DNA of 37,967 bases from Planctomycetota bacterium (lineage in GTDB: Bacteria; Planctomycetota; UBA1135; GCA-002686595). Position numbers and translations under genes: made by a program. The DNA is taken from contig JAJDET010000175.1 in assembly GCA_029259655.1 (NCBI GenBank), forward strand, positions 1 to 37,967. Reading direction: 5' to 3'. This document shows positions 19,401 through 26,758 of this stretch, in pieces; positions within the stretch are counted from its first letter, which is position 1, and each line of letters begins with the position of its first letter. The notes under the pieces are model-generated. The model was not told where the DNA came from, did no database searches, and saw only the letters and a program-made list of their open reading frames with translations.

Positions 19401-20055
19401 TCCGGGATTCCGTGCGGGCAGCCGCTGGACGCCGGGGACCCCCACGTTCCTCGACGCGCCGCTCGAGGAGCTGATCGACCGACGCAAGCTCCGCGAGCTG
19501 TCGAGCTGGCGCGACGAGTGGTCCAACGTCGCCGTACCCGCGATGCACGAAGCGGACCTCGCGCGAGCCCGGCCCGTGCTCGAGGCCGCAGCGCGTTTCG
19601 AAGCGAAGGGCGACTCGGACGTCTTCGACGCGCAGAGCAGGCTCTCCGCCGTGCAGAGCACGCTCGAGGCGCTGGACGTCACGATCGCGTCGTTCGAGCG
19701 CGACGGCTGCGCGCCGGCTCTCGCAGTCCTCCTCGACTGGGCGACTGCGATCGGCTTCGACATCGATCGACGCACTTCGAAATCGGTGAAGGCGCTGGCA
19801 CGCGGTCCCGCAGCGGTGGACTGGGAAGACCTGCTCGGACACCTGAAATCCCACCCGCGTCGGGTCAAACGCGACGGAGAAGAGGTCGCGCTCCGGGAGC
19901 TCATGAACCACCTCGAGAAACGCGAAGGCCGGTTCCCGGCGTTCCTGCTCGAGCAACTCGAGGAGACCGCGTCATACGACGAGGTCGATTCCGTCATCCG
20001 CGCGGCCAACCGCATCCCCGAGCTGTGGCTCGCACGCGGCTACTTCAACTGGTGA
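16414..20055 (+). CDS. Large secreted multidomain protein: TPR, gluzincin-type peptidase, ConA-like and thioredoxin-like domains
   Basis: A 1213-residue exported protein. The ATG at 16414 was chosen because it opens a clean signal peptide (MKLSLLVLAGAVLLPPAQD). TPR-like repeats occupy about residues 25-180. A zinc-peptidase-like domain follows with H299-E-A-A-H303 and a downstream W-L-N-E318-G-L-A-S-F-F-E, the gluzincin pattern seen in DUF1570-type planctomycete proteins. More TPR-like sequence spans about 490-560. A beta-sandwich of the ConA/DUF1080 kind lies at about 690-845 (FEVDVQASSGRIGFCGIVFG, WKRLRMDVTGPFVDVYLDGEL). A thioredoxin-like domain is at about 890-1010 (FALWSTRQNDLIPIHDWLAWLEE, LPRVILLDIDGRVVWEG), in which the usual CxxC is absent. 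Helical sequence ends the protein. Substrate is unknown; breakdown or remodelling of an extracellular polymer is a guess. A glutaredoxin gene follows 5 nt later. Confidence 0.85.
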   Translation: MKLSLLVLAGAVLLPPAQDTSPFDHALRSAASALERDETTRARPWIQRALERDPRSLEAWDLRAQWAAAAEDDDELVYALHRMLALTIAQGASKTEIRTLRDRLDEADPIAADLFAMKESFLGDLLDIAGVYEKERRPHSAIAAYREALSLDPENALAQEAIDRIASQPDPSLAEDSKGPDLFGDVTDEWIRKHDKKHSEWGKKASLKSEYYNVKTNAGYRILIQSAHAMDKMHVFYKRFFGVDSSVARIDLNIFKNRDEYLKLGQSPAEWSGGQFTGGAVETYVGGGGFQSTLNTLFHEAAHQFVNRATSAGGWLNEGLASFFEGSELLANGTVRMNAPATHRLAPLAQRLEAGWMSDYKDGTDRADPQQVPRTAPGFDIILENKYEWGPAWYAPTWGVVYFCYNYQDPTDGRFVYREAFLEFIDKSGGRAGDSAIGNFEDVVLGNPAEPTKGVESEVALPRTMAELNPLWKEWILRLRDEINGTVRVDRPYLAWARHAVTRGDFDDALEHFEQGLLATPRDPEFLLEFAEFLASERKEEDRAVKLALETLAILESPEDGVEPDKKRIANVEKRLRRWDPTRKTLDRLHQDVWATSQSLVRRYLTAERHLMTMDLAWRLTTDLNVPDLMSLYEEAWRRSRKSLHLWKLAYNERDLDGWSAGPDTPFVPSGEILDAKHGRYTPGDYAYSTLPMDIVTSGDYSFEVDVQASSGRIGFCGIVFGMRGPTTFNALIYLPGKGQTGVVSGSGYLDLSGFRGAGGPVVWRHVPVPVPRVVEGSSSADGEWKRLRMDVTGPFVDVYLDGELKVTHEFPSSRMAAGSLGLVVSRGTARFRNVRYLERRARDPGARLERAVKMEEFGDEETSIGGSWLGKVPPFPDVERWASEPRKSWREAGPVPQIFALWSTRQNDLIPIHDWLAWLEEHYSDVGLRIVCVDSIEDREVFDGYLDRRPFPGSVALDRTGVGLGETFDDYAIELFNLPRVILLDIDGRVVWEGDPGFRAGSRWTPGTPTFLDAPLEELIDRRKLRELSSWRDEWSNVAVPAMHEADLARARPVLEAAARFEAKGDSDVFDAQSRLSAVQSTLEALDVTIASFERDGCAPALAVLLDWATAIGFDIDRRTSKSVKALARGPAAVDWEDLLGHLKSHPRRVKRDGEEVALRELMNHLEKREGRFPAFLLEQLEETASYDEVDSVIRAANRIPELWLARGYFNW

Positions 20056-20060
20056 GATCG

Positions 20061-20309
20061 ATGAGCACGAAGGTCAAGCTCTACACGACCCCCTACTGCC
20101 CGTTCTGCATCGCCGCGAAGCGTCTCCTGGACGAGCGCGAGATCCCCTACGAGGACGTCGACGTGAGCGACCCCGAGCTCAAGCGGAGCGTGCAGGCGGA
20201 GCACGGCTGGCCGACGGTTCCGGTGATCCTGGCCGACGGAGAGCTCATCGGCGGCTTCGACGAGCTCTCCTCGCTGGACGCGGGCGAGGGGCTCGACCGC
20301 CTGCGCTGA
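20061..20309 (+). CDS. Glutaredoxin
   Basis: An 82-residue glutaredoxin: MSTKVKLYTTPYCPFCIAAKRLLDE, with the dithiol active site C13-P-F-C16, then the TVPV cis-proline segment (WPTVPVILADGELIGGFDEL) that binds glutathione. Length is normal for a class I monomeric glutaredoxin. It has no signal peptide, so it acts in the cytoplasm, reducing disulfides or glutathionylated proteins. It starts 5 nt after the large secreted multidomain gene, which suggests one transcript although the two products act on different sides of the membrane. The CPFC in place of CPYC is a common variant. Confidence 0.95.
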   Translation: MSTKVKLYTTPYCPFCIAAKRLLDEREIPYEDVDVSDPELKRSVQAEHGWPTVPVILADGELIGGFDELSSLDAGEGLDRLR

Positions 20310-20351
20310 TTCCCGGGAGGATCCCTTTCAACTCCTTCCCGGTGTGCCCCG

Positions 20352-20357
20352 TATAGT
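20352..20357 (+). promoter_or_regulatory. Candidate -10 box of the unknown secreted protein gene
   Basis: TATAGT lies 21 nt before the ATG at 20379 in the 69-base gap after the glutaredoxin gene. No -35 element with normal spacing is evident, so the call rests on the -10 match and position. Confidence 0.35.
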
Positions 20358-20378
20358 GCGGGCTCGTCGCCGAGACCC

Positions 20379-21548
20379 ATGAGCACTTGGTTCCCTGCCC
20401 TGGCGCTCGCCGCCCTCGCGATCCCGGTCGAGACTCCTACCTCCGACGCGGGACTGAGCCTGACCGCTCGCTGCCGCTGGGCGGAGCGCGGCTGGCGCGC
20501 CGAGCTCCTGGGGATCGACCTGCACACGGATCCCGCCGCGGTGGAGTCGGCGCACGGGGCTCAGCGCGAGCACGTGCGGCTGCACGGCTGGACCGCGTTC
20601 GGGGGCTCCGGGCACTCGACCTGGATCGACTCGCAGGCCACGTGCCCGCCCGCGGCACTGGCCGCGCTGACTCAGCGCGAGCTCCCGCCGCCGCACGACG
20701 GCGTCTACGACCTCTATCGCGACTTCGCGCTCGTGCTCGCGCGCAACGGTCTCTTCGAGACGGCGCTGCGCTACCTGGAGTCCGCGCGGCCCGTGAGCGT
20801 GGACCGGGACGACCCGTCCGACGTACGGAGGTCCTACGAAGCGTGGTCCTTGCGAGATCGCGTGCACGTCCTCGTCGCCGCCGGCGAATGGGACCGCGCG
20901 CTCGCCGCCTTCGAGGAGTTCCGCCCCGCCCCGGGATGCACCGACGACGTGGCCGCGACGGTCGAGGCGCTGGGACTCGTCCGCGCGCGGTGCCTGCTCG
21001 AGCTCGGACGCACCGAGGAGCTCGAGGCCCTGACCGTGGAGCACCTCGTCCGCACGGGCGTGGACGCGCCGACGTGCGCGTGGGTCGAGATCCTGATCGA
21101 GGGCTGGAAGCGGGCCGGGCTCCCGCGCGGCCGCGAGCACCTGCTCCAGCCCCTGCGGGTGCAGGGCCATCCGGTCCGGCTCATCGAGGAGCTGTGGGAC
21201 ACGGCGGAGCGTCACGACCGCTTGCTCGCCGGCGAGCGGTTCTTCGACGTCACGCACTTCGCGGAGCTCCTCGACGAGGGCGATCACGAGCGCGAAGTGT
21301 GCGAGCGCATTGCCGCCGCCGGCCCGGGCGGTCTCGCTGCGTTGATCCGGCTGGCGAAGGACATCCCCTACGACGACGTCCGCGCCCACGGTCTCTACCG
21401 CGTCCTCGCCTCCACCGGCGACCCGCGCGTGCTCCCGCTCCTCGAGGCCCGCCTCCCCGATCGAGACGCCTTCCTCTCCGGCCTGCGCCTGGACACCTGG
21501 GAACGCGCCCGGGGTTTGCGCGAGGATCTGGGCGGAGAGACTCGCTAG
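20379..21548 (+). CDS. Secreted protein of unknown function with TPR/HEAT-like helices
   Basis: A 389-residue protein I do not recognise. The N-terminus (MSTWFPALALAALAIPVETPTSDA) looks like a weak signal peptide, since no basic residue precedes the hydrophobic run. Residues 25-95 form a short Trp- and His-containing region (GWRAELLGIDLHTDP, GWTAFGGSGHSTWIDSQATCPP). From about 100 the sequence is helical and TPR-like (LFETALRYLESA, AGEWDRALAAFEEF, RCLLELGRTEELEAL). The end (about 305-370: GGLAALIRLAKDI, LYRVLASTGDPRVLPLLEARL) reads like HEAT repeats. Helical repeats imply a protein-binding role. It follows the glutaredoxin gene by 69 nt and has its own candidate promoter. Confidence 0.75.
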   Translation: MSTWFPALALAALAIPVETPTSDAGLSLTARCRWAERGWRAELLGIDLHTDPAAVESAHGAQREHVRLHGWTAFGGSGHSTWIDSQATCPPAALAALTQRELPPPHDGVYDLYRDFALVLARNGLFETALRYLESARPVSVDRDDPSDVRRSYEAWSLRDRVHVLVAAGEWDRALAAFEEFRPAPGCTDDVAATVEALGLVRARCLLELGRTEELEALTVEHLVRTGVDAPTCAWVEILIEGWKRAGLPRGREHLLQPLRVQGHPVRLIEELWDTAERHDRLLAGERFFDVTHFAELLDEGDHEREVCERIAAAGPGGLAALIRLAKDIPYDDVRAHGLYRVLASTGDPRVLPLLEARLPDRDAFLSGLRLDTWERARGLREDLGGETR

Positions 21549-21739
21549 TTCGGCGGGCGGCTACGCAGCTACTGGAGGGTGGCTTGAGGCTGCGATAGGG
21601 CTCCCGGACCCGTTTCGCGAAGACTACTGGCGTAACACCTGACCAGTCGTGAATCGCCGGGCGAGCACCCCATGATCCGGCGCTATGATTCTAGCCCCTC
21701 CAGGGCCGGAGGGGATAGCAACCTCATCTCCGTCGATCC
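21549..21739 (+). promoter_or_regulatory. Upstream region of the kinase gene with -10 box and leader hairpin
   Basis: No gene is seen. TATGAT at 21684-21689 is a good -10 match. It is followed by a perfect 7-bp hairpin, CCCCTCC (21695-21701) and GGAGGGG (21708-21714), with a 6-nt loop, which would form at the very 5' end of the mRNA. A longer imperfect inverted repeat (GAATC-GCCGG at 21651-21660 against CCGGC at 21677-21681 and GATTC at 21687-21691) covers the -10 box. No Shine-Dalgarno sequence precedes the ATG at 21740. Confidence 0.4.
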
Positions 21740-24607
21740 ATGCCTCAAGAAGTCCCCTCAAGGCCACACCAGGACCCGATCTCCGATCCGTTCCTCCGTG
21801 ATGTGCCCATAGTTGGGGGCCACAAAGTGCTGGATCGTCGCTATGTCCTACTAGAAACGCTGGGCCAGGGTGGCATGGGAGTGGTTTACCACGGAAGGCA
21901 TACCGACCTGGAGGTTGAAGTCGCGATCAAGTGCCTCGATCCCGGCTTGCTGCGCCGCAATGTCGACTTCGTATTGCGCTTCAAGAAGGAGGCAAAAGCG
22001 GCCGCAAAGATCCAGCACGAAAACGTTGTGCGCGTTATCGATGTAGCCGAGTCATGCGGACTACATTACATCGTGATGGAGTTCCTCGAAGGCGAAGATC
22101 TTCGGAAACGGGTAGCAAGCGAGGGTCCCTTTGATCCCCAGGAGGCGGCACGCATCTTTCATTGCGCCGCGCGTGGCATCGCAGCTGCGCATGCTGCAGG
22201 TTTGGTACACCGTGACATCAAGCCCGCTAACATACTCATTGGTGACGATGGGCGAGTGAAGGTTGCCGATCTGGGTCTTGCGAAGCAGATGGAAGGCGAT
22301 GTAAGCCTGACGAACACTGGCGTCGCAATGGGCACGCCCCTTTACATGCCTCCGGAACAGTTCAGCGATTCGAAGCATATCGGACCAGCAGCTGATGTGT
22401 ATTCACTTGGGGCGACCTTGTATTTCATGCTCACTGGGAAGGATGGTGTGGAGGCGGGATCTTTGGTGGAAGTCGCGGATCGTGTACGCCGCAAGCAGTT
22501 CCCGGATCCGCGCGCACAGCGCTCGAACATCCCCAAAGAAATCGCGGCAATTGTCTTAGCATGCACAAGGAAAAGCCCCGCCGAACGTCCGGTGAATGGC
22601 GCGGCCGTTGTTGAGTTGGTAGAGCAACTATCCTGCCGAGCGGACACGCAACTGGCCAATCTCGATGCTGGCTCATTCGAAGAGACTTCCGTTGTCTACC
22701 CTCAGCAGTCTGACATTGTCGAGACTCAAATCAGTGACTCGGTGGGGGCCAGTAATGAGCCGAGGCCCCTACGGAGGACAGCGGGAAACAGGAGGGCGAA
22801 AACCGCGGGCTTTGTCATCGTTGCCTTGTTATTGCTGTTGAGTGGCTGGGCGGCACAGCAACCGGGCGTTATCAGTCTCGTAAAGGAGCTGATTGGTCCT
22901 GAATCGCCTCGCGAACAAGCGCGCGGACAACTGCCTGACGCTTCTGTTTCCGTCGAAATGAAGCTCGACGGCAAGCGGCGCCACTTCACTCGCGACAACG
23001 CCGTGGTGCTCGCGGGACGGGTAAGCCACCCCCGCACAGATCGCATTCAGCTCGAACGTGACGGACACTCGCAATCTTATCCGATTGACAATGATGGTCA
23101 CTTTCGCATCACTCTCGTCCCGAAGGTAGACAGTTTGGAAGCACTCGCCTTGACCGCGGAAGGCTTCCCCAGCCCGATACTGATCCAGTTGATTCAGGAC
23201 TCCACAGTGCCTATTCTCGAGATCCTCAATCCTATAGGCGGGGATCTAGTCACGAGCGCCTCTAGCGTTGACATAGAAGTGCGGGTAGTCGACACGAACC
23301 TATTGCACGTTACAACCGGCGGGCAGCCCCTAGAACACATTGATGGAGATAGGTGGATGGCGCGGGACGTACCTCTGCCATATCAGGGGGAAAACGAGAT
23401 TGTGATCGAGGCACTAGATAGAGCGGAGCACAGGAGCACAGTCGCCGTCACTATCGTGCGTGACAGGAACCCGGAGAGCGTCGCCTCGAATGACTCGCGA
23501 GACGGCAGTCAACTCGAGCCCCAATCGTCCCCGACCCCCGAGGATGTGGATGAGAGTGTCGCGATCGGTTACCTGGCGGTTGGCGAGGGTGACGCCGTCC
23601 ATGACTTCGGGGATCTGACGCAGGGCGTGGTCTCGAATCACACGTTCCAGCTAGTCACAAAGGGCAATTCTCCGGTTTCGATCAGCCAAATCAGTGCCAG
23701 CTGCGGCTGTACCGTCGTTCAAGCACGCGTCGTCAGCGAAGTGGGTTCTGAGTCAATGCCGTACGAGATGGGATCACCCATTGGGCCTCGCGCGCAACTT
23801 CTCGTCGACGTGCAACTCGACACGAAGAATAGGCGCGGCCCTGTACGCTCCGTCGTGACGGTCACCACTGACCCGAGCGACGAGGTGCAGCTTAAGCTGA
23901 TGGCCAACGTCGCACCCTTCTTCGAAGTCTCTCCGCGGAGTTTGAACTTCGGAACAGTAGAACACGACCGAGTTGTCGAGCAGGAGCTCACTGTAACATG
24001 CCCGACAGGGGTCTTGTACGCGTTGACCGCTGTCGAGGAGGAGCTCCCCGAGGAGGTCTCGGTCCGGGTCGTTCCCGTTGACCCTCGCGAGGACGGGCGC
24101 GCCAATACGTGGAGAGTCAAGGTAACTCTGGGCCCGAACATCCCCGAGGGGCTGCGCCGCAACTACCAAATCAAGTTGATAAGCGACCAGGTAATCGAGA
24201 GCTCTACCCCTCTGTTGACCAATGAGGTATCGATGCGCGAGGCTGTCGTGTACGCGACCGCCTCTGTGCTTGGGAAGGTCTCGGCTGCGCCTTCGTACCT
24301 GTCGTTTGGACTCATGCGCGGTGGCCAAGTAACCACGCGGACGGTGCGGATCGAAAACCACGATGACGAGTTCGAGATGATGGAGCCCCAACTTGTGTTG
24401 AAGGGCTACCAGGGCGAGTTCGAGTATCCCGAAATCGTGTCCTTCGAGATTGCTCCCCTGGTCAACGGCGGCGGCTACGACATCACAATGACACTACTCC
24501 CGCCTGAGGAGATAACCGTTACCATTCGCGGGAAGGTCGTGGTCGAAGTTGGTCACCCGAACAGGCCGACACTTGAGGTTCCATTTACCGGGGTCGTCCG
24601 CAGGTAG
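21740..24607 (+). CDS. Membrane Ser/Thr protein kinase with DUF1573-like extracytoplasmic region
   Basis: A 955-residue kinase. The kinase domain (about 34-298) is complete: G42-Q-G-G-M-G loop, VAIK lysine K64, helix C E84, H157-R-D159-I-K-P-A-N164, D177-L-G in place of DFG, and GTPLYMPPEQ. One membrane span follows at about 355-371. The extracytoplasmic part has Ig/Big-like sequence at about 395-585 (GRVSHPRTDRIQLERDGHSQSYPI, PILEILNPIGGDLVTSASSVDIEVRVVD). It ends with DUF1573-like beta domains: HDFGDLTQGVVSNHTFQL with SCGCTVV near residue 655, RSLNFGTVEHDRVVEQELTV near 733, and YLSFGLMRGGQVTTRTVRIEN near 853. An external signal sensed by the beta domains and passed to the kinase is a reasonable inference. 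The gene has visibly lower GC and more A/T-ending codons than both flanks, suggesting acquisition by transfer. Confidence 0.93.
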   Translation: MPQEVPSRPHQDPISDPFLRDVPIVGGHKVLDRRYVLLETLGQGGMGVVYHGRHTDLEVEVAIKCLDPGLLRRNVDFVLRFKKEAKAAAKIQHENVVRVIDVAESCGLHYIVMEFLEGEDLRKRVASEGPFDPQEAARIFHCAARGIAAAHAAGLVHRDIKPANILIGDDGRVKVADLGLAKQMEGDVSLTNTGVAMGTPLYMPPEQFSDSKHIGPAADVYSLGATLYFMLTGKDGVEAGSLVEVADRVRRKQFPDPRAQRSNIPKEIAAIVLACTRKSPAERPVNGAAVVELVEQLSCRADTQLANLDAGSFEETSVVYPQQSDIVETQISDSVGASNEPRPLRRTAGNRRAKTAGFVIVALLLLLSGWAAQQPGVISLVKELIGPESPREQARGQLPDASVSVEMKLDGKRRHFTRDNAVVLAGRVSHPRTDRIQLERDGHSQSYPIDNDGHFRITLVPKVDSLEALALTAEGFPSPILIQLIQDSTVPILEILNPIGGDLVTSASSVDIEVRVVDTNLLHVTTGGQPLEHIDGDRWMARDVPLPYQGENEIVIEALDRAEHRSTVAVTIVRDRNPESVASNDSRDGSQLEPQSSPTPEDVDESVAIGYLAVGEGDAVHDFGDLTQGVVSNHTFQLVTKGNSPVSISQISASCGCTVVQARVVSEVGSESMPYEMGSPIGPRAQLLVDVQLDTKNRRGPVRSVVTVTTDPSDEVQLKLMANVAPFFEVSPRSLNFGTVEHDRVVEQELTVTCPTGVLYALTAVEEELPEEVSVRVVPVDPREDGRANTWRVKVTLGPNIPEGLRRNYQIKLISDQVIESSTPLLTNEVSMREAVVYATASVLGKVSAAPSYLSFGLMRGGQVTTRTVRIENHDDEFEMMEPQLVLKGYQGEFEYPEIVSFEIAPLVNGGGYDITMTLLPPEEITVTIRGKVVVEVGHPNRPTLEVPFTGVVRR

Positions 24608-24789
24608 GACGGAGGGTCCACAAGGTCGACCCAATCGCAAGTGACGCCGATCACACGGCCAAGCAGTTGCTCACAATGGGTCGATGACGGCGGACGATCG
24701 TGACTGCAGCCGAGGACAGGTCTGACAGGGCGAGCGAACGGGTCTCGTCTTGCAGTGGAACCGACAGAATTTTTCCCTTGATAGTCCGG
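24608..24789. other. Convergent intergenic gap, no gene seen
   Basis: These 182 bases separate the stops of the kinase (+) and the STT3-like gene (-). A perfect 8-bp inverted pair, TCGACCCA (24626-24633) and TGGGTCGA (24677-24684), is too widely spaced for a simple terminator. A short T-run (24769-24774) occurs near the STT3-like stop without a clear stem. Base composition stays lower in GC as in the kinase gene and changes sharply near 24790. Confidence 0.5.
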
Positions 24790-26655
24790 CTAGCGATCGA
24801 GGATCACCTCGTACACGCGGTGGCGCGGCCCCCCGAAGGTGCCGAACCAGCTCGCGCGGTGCGGGCTCTCCCAGACGAGGCGCAGCCAGGGCAGCGCGAG
24901 CGGGTCGTGTGTGAGCCGCCACCACAAGGATGCGCGTGCCTCGTCGGTGAAGCGCGGCGCCCCATCCTCCCACGCGGCCAGCGGTTCGATCTCGCCGAAC
25001 GCGCTCCCCGCGAAGAGGAGGAAGGCCGGGTTGCCCGGGAGGACGAACCAGCGCACGCGGCGGCGAGCGGCGATCTCGCGCGCGGCGGCGTCGTCGGTCG
25101 CCGTGAGGAACAGCGTCGCGTCCCGGATCCCCGGCAAGTTGCGGTGGTAGCCCGACGCCACGACGGGCTTCCCGGCGTCGCGCAAGACGTGCGCCCCGAG
25201 CTCCCAACCGGCGAGGACACAGCCGTCCTCGAGCGGCGCGAGGGCGCGCACGAGCTCGCGTCGCGCGAGCCGGGCCTCGTCCCCGACGGGGTCGGCGCGG
25301 AAGACCTGGTTCAGGTTCAAGGCGAACACGACGAGCGCGATCGCCGCGACCCACGTCTCGCGCTTCTCGCGGGATCCGACGGCGAGGATCGCGCAGGTCC
25401 CCGCGAGCACGACGATGGGATAGACGATCGTGAAGAGGTGGACGAGCTTGAGCTCGAGCACGCCGAGCGCGAAGAAACCCACCGCGAGCAGGAACACCGC
25501 CATCCGCGCACCCAGCGGCAGCGCCCGGTAGAAGAGCAGCCCGATCGCGCAGGCGGGCGCGACCCACACCCACACGCTCAGCATGCGCTGCGCCGTCGTG
25601 AACGTGAGCTCTCCGCTGTAGGGCGCGGCGAACAGCGGCAGGTACTCCGCGACACTCGACTGAGTCCACGCGTTCGCGGCAGAGAGTGAGGCGCCCTGGT
25701 ACCGGAGAGCGCTCGACAGGAAGAGGACGGCGATCGCAACGCCGAGCAAGGTCGCGACGACGGCCCTCGAGGGACTCATCACCGCGGTCCACCGCCACTG
25801 CAGTCCGCAGAAGACGAGGAGCGGAACGACGAGCGCCACCTGGAAGAGCGAGACCCGGTCCCACTCGAACGCGGAGAACCGACCCGGGTTCTCGATCGCG
25901 TGCCCGAGCACGGTGACGGCGAACGCCCCGATCGCGATCCACGCACCCAGCCGGACGAGCCTCGGCCTCTCGTCCCGCGAAGCCGTGAAGATCGCGATTG
26001 CCACGGCCGCCTCGACGAGCACGAGCGCCGCCATGCTCTCCGTCGACACCCAGAGGGCGAATCCCAGGGCGCACCCCGCGGCGACCGCGAGGACGCGCTC
26101 TCCTCTACCGGCGAGGACCGCGAGCGTTCCGAGGACCCCGGCGACGAGCGCCGTGTGCTGGAGGACCTGGTGATCGCCGATCCCCAGGCGCGAACCGCCG
26201 ATCCATGACGTGGAGAGCGCGTGCAACGCGGCGGCCGCGAGTCCCAGCCGAACGCCGAGAAAACGCGCGGCGAGAAGGGCGAACAGCACCTCGCAGATCG
26301 CGGCGAGCACGGGACCGGACACCGCGGCACCGCTCTCGAAGGGCCGCGCGTTCTCCGCGATCGAGGGCGCGACTCGATCGAGCGCGCGGATCACCCAGTC
26401 CATCGGGAGCGTCCAGTGCAGGATGCTCCCCTCGGGATGACCGTCGCGTGGATTCGGCGCCGGGTACTCCCCGCTCCGACCGTCCAGGAACTCGATCCGG
26501 GCGAGCCGGCGGACGGTGTCGTTGTCGTGGAACGCGACCCCGTCCGCGTCGACGGCGAAGGCCGGATCGCCGGTTCGCACGAGCACGGCAAAAAGAGCGA
26601 GGGCGAGCGCGCCTACGAGCAGGAACCAGCGCGCCGAAGAGGAAGCCGTCGACAA
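24790..26655 (-). CDS. STT3/PglB-like membrane glycosyltransferase (putative)
   Basis: A 621-residue protein with about 11-13 hydrophobic spans and a soluble C-terminal domain from about residue 470. Features recall the oligosaccharyltransferase STT3/PglB/AglB family: an N-terminal loop with H43-D44-N45-D46 and R-R-L-A-R-I (first acidic motif), then YPAPNPRDGHPEG, then GIGD161-H162-Q163-VLQH, similar to the archaeal DHH-type second motif, and AGW484-E-L-G487-AHVLRDAGKPVVASGYH at the position of the family's WWDYG block, in degraded form. Members transfer lipid-linked sugars to acceptors outside the membrane. The best start is a TTG at 26655, the only in-frame start codon near the first span. 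TACAAT on the same strand at 26670-26665 could be its -10 box, giving an almost leaderless mRNA. A generic GT-C/PMT-type transferase is the alternative. Confidence 0.7.
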   Translation of the reverse strand: MSTASSSARWFLLVGALALALFAVLVRTGDPAFAVDADGVAFHDNDTVRRLARIEFLDGRSGEYPAPNPRDGHPEGSILHWTLPMDWVIRALDRVAPSIAENARPFESGAAVSGPVLAAICEVLFALLAARFLGVRLGLAAAALHALSTSWIGGSRLGIGDHQVLQHTALVAGVLGTLAVLAGRGERVLAVAAGCALGFALWVSTESMAALVLVEAAVAIAIFTASRDERPRLVRLGAWIAIGAFAVTVLGHAIENPGRFSAFEWDRVSLFQVALVVPLLVFCGLQWRWTAVMSPSRAVVATLLGVAIAVLFLSSALRYQGASLSAANAWTQSSVAEYLPLFAAPYSGELTFTTAQRMLSVWVWVAPACAIGLLFYRALPLGARMAVFLLAVGFFALGVLELKLVHLFTIVYPIVVLAGTCAILAVGSREKRETWVAAIALVVFALNLNQVFRADPVGDEARLARRELVRALAPLEDGCVLAGWELGAHVLRDAGKPVVASGYHRNLPGIRDATLFLTATDDAAAREIAARRRVRWFVLPGNPAFLLFAGSAFGEIEPLAAWEDGAPRFTDEARASLWWRLTHDPLALPWLRLVWESPHRASWFGTFGGPRHRVYEVILDR

Positions 26656-26758
26656 GGGGCCGGGATTGTAGGGAGGACGGTGTACGCGTAGCCAGACGGG
26701 CGCTACACAACCCGTACATTCCCAACTCCAGGGGCGACCGATAGACTGTGTTATCGGC
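26656..26758. promoter_or_regulatory. Divergent promoter region between STT3-like and TPR lipoprotein genes
   Basis: This 103-base gap must drive transcription both ways. On the minus strand TACAAT (26670-26665), within CTACAATCCCG, is a likely -10 box, and the same 11 bases occur before the 2OG oxygenase gene. On the plus strand TAGACT (26742-26747) lies 11 nt before the GTG at 26759. Neither gene has a clear ribosome site, so both mRNAs may have very short leaders. Confidence 0.35.

Noticed and set aside
24626..24684. Inverted pair TCGACCCA/TGGGTCGA as a terminator or as the end of a mobile element
   Set aside because: The arms are 43 nt apart, no matching terminal repeat was found on the other side of the kinase gene, and there is no transposase.
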